A stretch of DNA of 9,634 nt, from the NCBI GenBank assembly GCA_029882675.1, contig JAOUKJ010000112.1, positions 1-9,634 of the forward strand. The letters run 5' to 3'. Below are positions 4,846-9,634 of this stretch, one piece after another (within the stretch, counting starts at the first letter, position 1; each line of letters starts with the position of its first letter). The stretch comes from Cyclobacteriaceae bacterium (GTDB lineage: Bacteria; Bacteroidota; Bacteroidia; Cytophagales; Cyclobacteriaceae). The notes below the pieces were generated by a model. That model was given only the letters and a program-made list of their open reading frames with translations. It did no database searches and had not been told where the DNA came from. A program made the position numbers and the translations under genes.

Positions 4846-7293
4846 ATGGTCGTATTAAAATTTGGAGGCACCTCTGTAGGTACCCCGGAAAATATAAGAA
4901 GGGTAAAAGATATCATAAAGTCTAAACTTACCTCTAATGATAAGGTAATCATAGTTGTTTCGGCTTTGGGAGGAATTACCGACTCGCTGTTGAGTGCCGG
5001 ACAAAAGGCCGCTAATGGAGACAGCGAATACGAGTACATATTAAAAAATATTGAAGAACGCCACATCAATGTGGTCAGGGAATTGTTCCCCCCCTCAAAC
5101 CAAAGCTCCACCATAAGCCAGATAAAACTACACCTCAACCAATTGGAGGACATCTGTAAAGGCATTTTCTGGATTAAAGAGTTTACGGTTAAAACAAAAG
5201 ACTATTTATTGAGCTTCGGAGAACTGATGTCTTCCATATTGATCAGTAATTATTTTAATGCAGAAGGAATAAAATGTAGCCTGGAAGATCCGAAAAGTTT
5301 CATTAAAACGGACAGCAACCACGGTAATGCAAATGTGGATTTTGAACAGACCAACAAATTCATCCGGGAACATTTCAACAAACAAGATTCCCTGTGTCTA
5401 TGTCCTGGGTTTATAGCCAGTGACAAACACGATGAAACCACTACCCTGGGCAGAGGCGGCTCTGATTTCACAGCCTCCATACTTGCAGCTGCTTTAGAAG
5501 CAAGCCAACTGGAAATATGGACTGACGTGGATGGCATGATGACTGCAGATCCCCGGTTTGTAACCTCAGCCTCCAGCATTGATACCATCACCTATGAAGA
5601 TGCCATGGAACTTTCCCATTTCGGAGCAAAGGTGATATACCCGCCAACCATCCAACCAGTACTGGAACGTGAAATTTCAATTATCATCAAAAATACACTG
5701 AATACTGATTTTCCAGGCACATTTATATCGAGTAAAGATGAAAGTGCCCAACTGATCAAAGGATTGTCCTGCATTCAAAATATAGCGCTGCTCAACTTAA
5801 AAGGTAGTGGTATGGTCGGGATTCCGAACTTTTCAAACCGGTTGTTCAAAGCCCTCTCTTTTGAAAAAGTCAATGTCATATTAATAACCCAGGCCTCAAG
5901 TGAACATTCCATTTGTGTTGGGGTTGACGAAAGTGATGCAGAACGTTCCAGAAAAGCCGTTGAAAAAGAGTTTGACCTTGCACTTAACATGCATAAGATT
6001 GACCCTGTAGAAGTTGAAACCGGGTTGTCAATCATCGCCTTGGTGGGAAGTAACATGAAACAGCAAGTAGGCGTAAGTGGAAAACTCTTCGGCACACTTG
6101 GCGATAATGGCATTAATGTTAAAGCTATTGCACAGGGTTCATCCGAGCGAAATATATCCATCGTTATCGAAAAACGAAATGTAAAAAAAGCGCTGAGCAG
6201 TCTGCATGAAAGCTTTTTCCTGTCAGAACGTAAGCGAATTAATCTTTTTATCATTGGTGTGGGCAACGTGGGTGGCACGTTCCTCAATCAGTTACTCCAA
6301 CAATCTGAATACCTACAAGACAAACACCACCTGGATATCCGGGTAGTGGCTCTGGCCAACAGTCGGAAAATGATTTTTAACGAGGAAGGGATTGACCTCA
6401 GTAAATGGAAAGAGAAACTTGAAAAAGCCAACCTTTCTTTTGATGCTTCTTCCTTCCTGCACCACATGACTGAGCTAAACCTCAGAAACAGTGTTTTCAT
6501 TGACAATACCGACAGCAATGACATTGCCGACTTATATGAAGAGGTACTGGGCGAATCCATATCAGTAGTTACACCAAATAAAGTGGCCTGTTCATCTGAA
6601 TACCAACGGTACGTCAACCTCAAAAAGATTGCCCTTAAAAATAAAGGGAAATTTCTCTTTGAAACCAATGTTGGTGCCGGATTACCCATCATATCTACCA
6701 TTAACGACCTGATAAAAAGTGGTGATACGGTAGAGCGTATAGAAGCCGTTTTATCCGGCAGCCTGAACTTTATTTTCAATAATTACGACGGCAAAATACC
6801 CTTTGTCGAGGTGGTAAAACTGGCCATGAAAGAAGGTTATACTGAGCCCGATCCACGGATTGATCTGAGTGGTATCGATGTGATGCGCAAAATTCTCATT
6901 CTGATCAGGGAAAGTGGTTATGTTTGCAATCTGGATGATGTAGAAAGCAAACCTTTCATTAAAGAGGAGATCATGAGTGCCCCGGATGTGGAAAGCTTCC
7001 TCCAAAAACTGGAAGAAAATGAAAAAGATTTTAGTGAATTATTGACCGAAGCTACAGAAAAAGGATGCAGACTAAAATACGTGGCGACCTACAATCAAGG
7101 TAGGGCCAGTGCCGGCCTTCAGTTCATCAAACCAGATCACCCTTTTTACAATTTGGAAGGAAAAGACAATATCGTGCTGTTATATACGGGTCGCTATACA
7201 GACCAGCCACTGGTCATCAAGGGAGCCGGAGCCGGAGCTGAAGTTACCGCATCAGGAATCTTTGCTGACGTTTTAAGGTTTGCACATAAATGA
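4846..7293 (+). CDS. thrA: Bifunctional aspartokinase / homoserine dehydrogenase
   Basis: Catalyses the first and third steps from aspartate to threonine: phosphorylation of aspartate, and NAD(P)H-dependent reduction of aspartate semialdehyde to homoserine. At 815 residues it matches E. coli ThrA (about 820). The aspartokinase domain (about 1-295) starts with VLKFGGTSVG (3-12) and has SFGE (123-126), TTTLGRGGSDFTAS (198-211) and WTDVDGMMTADPR (225-237). Regulatory ACT-type segments occupy about 310-460, including VGVSGKLFGTLGDNGINVKA. The dehydrogenase domain (about 464-815) has the nucleotide-binding GVGNVG (471-476), TPNK (576-579), FETNVGAGLPII and GYTEPDPRIDLSGIDVMRK with E667, D678 and K682. 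Both halves look active. The ACT region implies feedback control by threonine, on top of any leader attenuation. Other lysine-branch genes are absent here. The start ATG follows CACCTTGAG, which is not a convincing Shine-Dalgarno. Confidence 0.96.
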   Translation: MVVLKFGGTSVGTPENIRRVKDIIKSKLTSNDKVIIVVSALGGITDSLLSAGQKAANGDSEYEYILKNIEERHINVVRELFPPSNQSSTISQIKLHLNQLEDICKGIFWIKEFTVKTKDYLLSFGELMSSILISNYFNAEGIKCSLEDPKSFIKTDSNHGNANVDFEQTNKFIREHFNKQDSLCLCPGFIASDKHDETTTLGRGGSDFTASILAAALEASQLEIWTDVDGMMTADPRFVTSASSIDTITYEDAMELSHFGAKVIYPPTIQPVLEREISIIIKNTLNTDFPGTFISSKDESAQLIKGLSCIQNIALLNLKGSGMVGIPNFSNRLFKALSFEKVNVILITQASSEHSICVGVDESDAERSRKAVEKEFDLALNMHKIDPVEVETGLSIIALVGSNMKQQVGVSGKLFGTLGDNGINVKAIAQGSSERNISIVIEKRNVKKALSSLHESFFLSERKRINLFIIGVGNVGGTFLNQLLQQSEYLQDKHHLDIRVVALANSRKMIFNEEGIDLSKWKEKLEKANLSFDASSFLHHMTELNLRNSVFIDNTDSNDIADLYEEVLGESISVVTPNKVACSSEYQRYVNLKKIALKNKGKFLFETNVGAGLPIISTINDLIKSGDTVERIEAVLSGSLNFIFNNYDGKIPFVEVVKLAMKEGYTEPDPRIDLSGIDVMRKILILIRESGYVCNLDDVESKPFIKEEIMSAPDVESFLQKLEENEKDFSELLTEATEKGCRLKYVATYNQGRASAGLQFIKPDHPFYNLEGKDNIVLLYTGRYTDQPLVIKGAGAGAEVTASGIFADVLRFAHK

Positions 7294-7339
7294 TGAATAG
7301 TCCAGGCCTTTTTAAATATCATTTACAGGTAGATAAACT

Positions 7340-8263
7340 ATGAGAAAAGTAAAGGTTTTTGCACCGGCTACCGTAGCCAATGTTGGTTGTGGTTTTGATG
7401 TGATGGGATTAGCCCTGGAGGGTATTGGCGATGAAATCACCATTACACAAAGAGCGGATAGCAAAATTGTCATCTCTAAAATCACCGGGGCTGACCTTCC
7501 TTATGATCCCAACAACAACGTTGTAGGAGCAGCATTAAAGGCGCTTCTCGCAGAACATGACCAAGCCATTGGGGTGGATATCGAAATTGACAAAAAAGTA
7601 ATGCCTGGCAGTGGCCTGGGCTCAAGTGCATCCAGCTCGGCAGGCATTGTAGTAGCCGCTAACATCCTACTGGGCAATCCCTTTTCAAAAAATGACCTGG
7701 TCAGGTTTGCCATGGAAGGAGAAAGGCTGGCATCTAAAAAGCCACATGCCGATAATGTAGCTGCTTCTATCTATGGTGGCTTTGTGTTAATCAGAAGTAT
7801 TAGCCCCTTAGACATCATCCCGATAAACTATCCTGATAATCTGGTAATCACGATTGCCCATCCACAGATAGAGGTAAAAACGGCCGAGGCAAAAAAAATG
7901 TTAAAGGAGAGTGTCCGCCTGGATGATGCCATTACCCAATGGGGAAATACTGCCGGACTTGTAGCTGGATTGATGAAAGGTGATTACGATTTGATTGGCC
8001 GGTCTATTATGGATGTGGTGGCGGAACCTATTCGTTCACTACTTATTCCTTTTTACCATGAAGCCAAACAAAAGGCCAGGGAAGCTGGGGCGATTGGATT
8101 TAATATATCGGGAAGCGGCCCTGCTATGTTTGCCATTACCAATGACCTGGGTAAGGCCGAAAAAATTAAAAGTGTACTTCATCACATCTATGAAAGCAAC
8201 GGCATTCCGATCAATTGTTATATCTCCGGAATAAGCAGCGGCGGCGTGTCAGAAAAAATATAG
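7340..8263 (+). CDS. thrB: Homoserine kinase (GHMP kinase family)
   Basis: Phosphorylates homoserine to O-phosphohomoserine with ATP in the cytoplasm, supplying the substrate of ThrC. The 307 residues match the family length. Motif 1 is near the N-terminus (KVFAPATVANVGCGFDVMG, 5-23). The ATP-binding GHMP glycine/serine loop is at 89-100 (PGSGLGSSASSS). HADNVAAS (136-143) holds the conserved D138, equivalent to the acidic residue in the E. coli enzyme. The C-terminal motif 3 is AIGFNISGSGPAMFA (251-265). It begins 46 bp after thrA and ends 3 bp before thrC, so the three genes form one transcript. The ATG at 7340 places motif 1 at the usual distance; a weak AGG lies 11 bp ahead. Confidence 0.96.
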   Translation: MRKVKVFAPATVANVGCGFDVMGLALEGIGDEITITQRADSKIVISKITGADLPYDPNNNVVGAALKALLAEHDQAIGVDIEIDKKVMPGSGLGSSASSSAGIVVAANILLGNPFSKNDLVRFAMEGERLASKKPHADNVAASIYGGFVLIRSISPLDIIPINYPDNLVITIAHPQIEVKTAEAKKMLKESVRLDDAITQWGNTAGLVAGLMKGDYDLIGRSIMDVVAEPIRSLLIPFYHEAKQKAREAGAIGFNISGSGPAMFAITNDLGKAEKIKSVLHHIYESNGIPINCYISGISSGGVSEKI

Positions 8264-8266
8264 CCT

Positions 8267-9571
8267 ATGTATTACTATAGCACCAATAATACCTCTTTAT
8301 TGAAATCAGCCAGAGAGGCTGTTTTTGAAGGTCTCCCGGCGGATAATGGATTATATATGCCACAGGAAGTTCCCCTGTTGGCTGATGCTTTCCTTCAGAA
8401 TCTTCATAAACAAAGCCTTCAGCAAATCGGATATACTGTACTACACCCATACTTTGGAAAAGATATTCCTGGATCTGATTTAAAAGAAATCATTGATGAG
8501 ACGCTGAATTTCCCCATTCCACTGGTACAAGTTGATGAAAATATATATTCGCTTGAGCTTTATCATGGCCCCACACTCGCTTTTAAAGATGTAGGCGCCC
8601 GGTTTATGGCCCGCTGCCTGAATTATTTTTCCGGAGAAAAAGATAAAAAACATGTGGTTCTCGTGGCCACCTCCGGAGATACAGGAAGTGCTGTAGCACA
8701 TGGATTCTATGGAATGAAGCACGTAGATGTAGTCATACTGTATCCATCAGGCATGGTGAGTGAAAGCCAGGAAAAACAAATGACCACGCTGGGGAACAAT
8801 ATCACCGCCCTGGAAGTAAAAGGGAATTTTGATGACTGTCAGCGCATGGTGAAGGAAGCTTTTCTGGATCCGGCGTTAAAAACATTTATTCAACCTACAT
8901 CTGCCAACTCCATAAATATTGCGCGTTTTTTACCACAGGCCATATACTACTTTCATGCAATCGGTCAACTCCCCCATAACACCAAAAACATTTCTATTAG
9001 TGTTCCCAGCGGTAACTTCGGAAACCTCACTGCCGGTGTAATTGGACAGAAAATGGGACTCCCGGTGGGTCAGTTTATTGCCAGCACTAATGTCAATGAT
9101 GTTGTGCCTGAGTATTTGGAAAGCGGGGTTTTAAGGCCCCGACCCAGTATTTCCACACTCTCAAATGCCATGGACGTAGGAGACCCCAGTAATTTCGTGC
9201 GGATAAAAAACCTCTGTCATGGCCGACATGATGAAGTGTGTGGAATACTCAAAGGATACCGCTTTAATGATGAAGAGACACGAGAAGCCATCTCCTATCT
9301 CTATCATAAAAAACAATATCTGGCTGATCCGCATGGAGCTGTTGGCTATTTAGGACTCAGTGAATACCTCAAAGGCCATCCAAAAAGCACCGGCATATTT
9401 CTGGAAACTGCTCATCCAGGTAAATTTAAAACCACTGTGGATGATACACTTGGCTTTGAGACTCCCCTGCCAGAACCCCTTGCTCAGGCGATGAATAAAG
9501 AGAAGAAGAGCCTGCCTGCCGGAAATAGTTATGCGGACTTGAAGGACTATTTGGAGGGGAAGTATCTTTAA
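8267..9571 (+). CDS. thrC: Threonine synthase (PLP-dependent)
   Basis: Converts O-phosphohomoserine to threonine and phosphate, the last step of the pathway. The 434 residues are close to E. coli ThrC (428). The N-terminus MYYYSTNNTS followed by VFEGLPADNGLYMP is typical. The PLP lysine is K107 in HGPTLAFKDVGARFMA, at the same index as in E. coli. Phosphate and cofactor loops are ATSGDTGSA (134-142) and SVPSGNFGN (245-253). The C-terminal ETAHPGKF block is also present. The ATG lies 3 bp after the thrB stop, a spacing that favours translational coupling, and no separate Shine-Dalgarno is needed or seen. It resembles the ThrC type of E. coli and yeast rather than the shorter Bacillus type. It appears complete and is the last gene visible. 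Confidence 0.96.
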   Translation: MYYYSTNNTSLLKSAREAVFEGLPADNGLYMPQEVPLLADAFLQNLHKQSLQQIGYTVLHPYFGKDIPGSDLKEIIDETLNFPIPLVQVDENIYSLELYHGPTLAFKDVGARFMARCLNYFSGEKDKKHVVLVATSGDTGSAVAHGFYGMKHVDVVILYPSGMVSESQEKQMTTLGNNITALEVKGNFDDCQRMVKEAFLDPALKTFIQPTSANSINIARFLPQAIYYFHAIGQLPHNTKNISISVPSGNFGNLTAGVIGQKMGLPVGQFIASTNVNDVVPEYLESGVLRPRPSISTLSNAMDVGDPSNFVRIKNLCHGRHDEVCGILKGYRFNDEETREAISYLYHKKQYLADPHGAVGYLGLSEYLKGHPKSTGIFLETAHPGKFKTTVDDTLGFETPLPEPLAQAMNKEKKSLPAGNSYADLKDYLEGKYL

Positions 9572-9582
9572 ATGGGGTAAAT

Positions 9583-9623
9583 GAGGTAGTGAGGTAGTGC
9601 GGCAGGAAAGTAGAGCGGTAGAA
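9583..9623. repeat. Degenerate G/A-rich octamer repeat after thrC
   Basis: GAGGTAGT occurs twice in tandem (9583-9590, 9591-9598). It is followed by the related units GCGGCAGG (9599-9606) and GCGGTAGA (9615-9622), broken by AAAGTAGA. The unit is about 8 nt and decays quickly. It begins 11 bp after the thrC stop and may continue beyond the window. Its composition (G/A on this strand) differs from the A/T-rich intergenic DNA elsewhere in the window. No function can be assigned, and no thr-operon terminator is visible before the edge. Confidence 0.55.
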
Positions 9624-9634
9624 ACGTTGAGACG

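Noticed and set aside
5775..6779. Two long adjacent minus-strand open frames (170 and 163 codons) inside thrA
   Set aside because: They are antisense shadows of strongly conserved ThrA coding sequence, low in complexity with many Ser/Arg/Leu, and have no promoter or recognisable domain.

Overview
The window is a housekeeping stretch of a chromosome from a member of the Bacteroidota, most likely in or near the Cytophagales. Three things suggest this. The L21/L27 proteins and the eukaryote-like class Ia ribonucleotide reductase fit that phylum. The best promoter matches the phylum's TTG / TAnnTTTG consensus. None of the start codons has a strong Shine-Dalgarno sequence. The placement comes from reading the sequence by eye, not from a search.

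Left end, minus strand (1-591): an rplU-rpmA ribosomal protein operon reads leftwards off the window. rplU (L21) is complete and rpmA (L27) lacks its C-terminus. A very good Bacteroidota-type promoter precedes rplU, with an A/T-tract region behind it. The 441-bp gap 527-967 is a divergent promoter region.

Middle, plus strand (968-4430): nrdB-nrdA encode both subunits of an aerobic class Ia ribonucleotide reductase, with all metal, radical-transfer and active-site residues intact. The unit ends in a strong intrinsic terminator at 4393-4430.

Right, plus strand (about 4623-9571): a threonine operon. It holds a bifunctional aspartokinase/homoserine dehydrogenase (thrA), homoserine kinase (thrB) and threonine synthase (thrC). 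Together these cover the committed route from aspartate to threonine except the aspartate-semialdehyde dehydrogenase step, whose gene is not in the window. Ahead of thrA lies the most interesting element: a 29-codon open frame ending in MTTTATTNTP-stop, with six Thr codons among its last nine. It sits about 80 bp before thrA and behind a plausible promoter, and a G/C hairpin encloses its stop codon. This looks like a threonine leader peptide (thrL-like) for transcription attenuation.

The last 60 bases after thrC carry a degenerate G/A-rich octamer repeat that runs to the window edge. Apart from the thr leader, the content is conserved core metabolism. I see no mobile element, CRISPR array, tRNA or rRNA.
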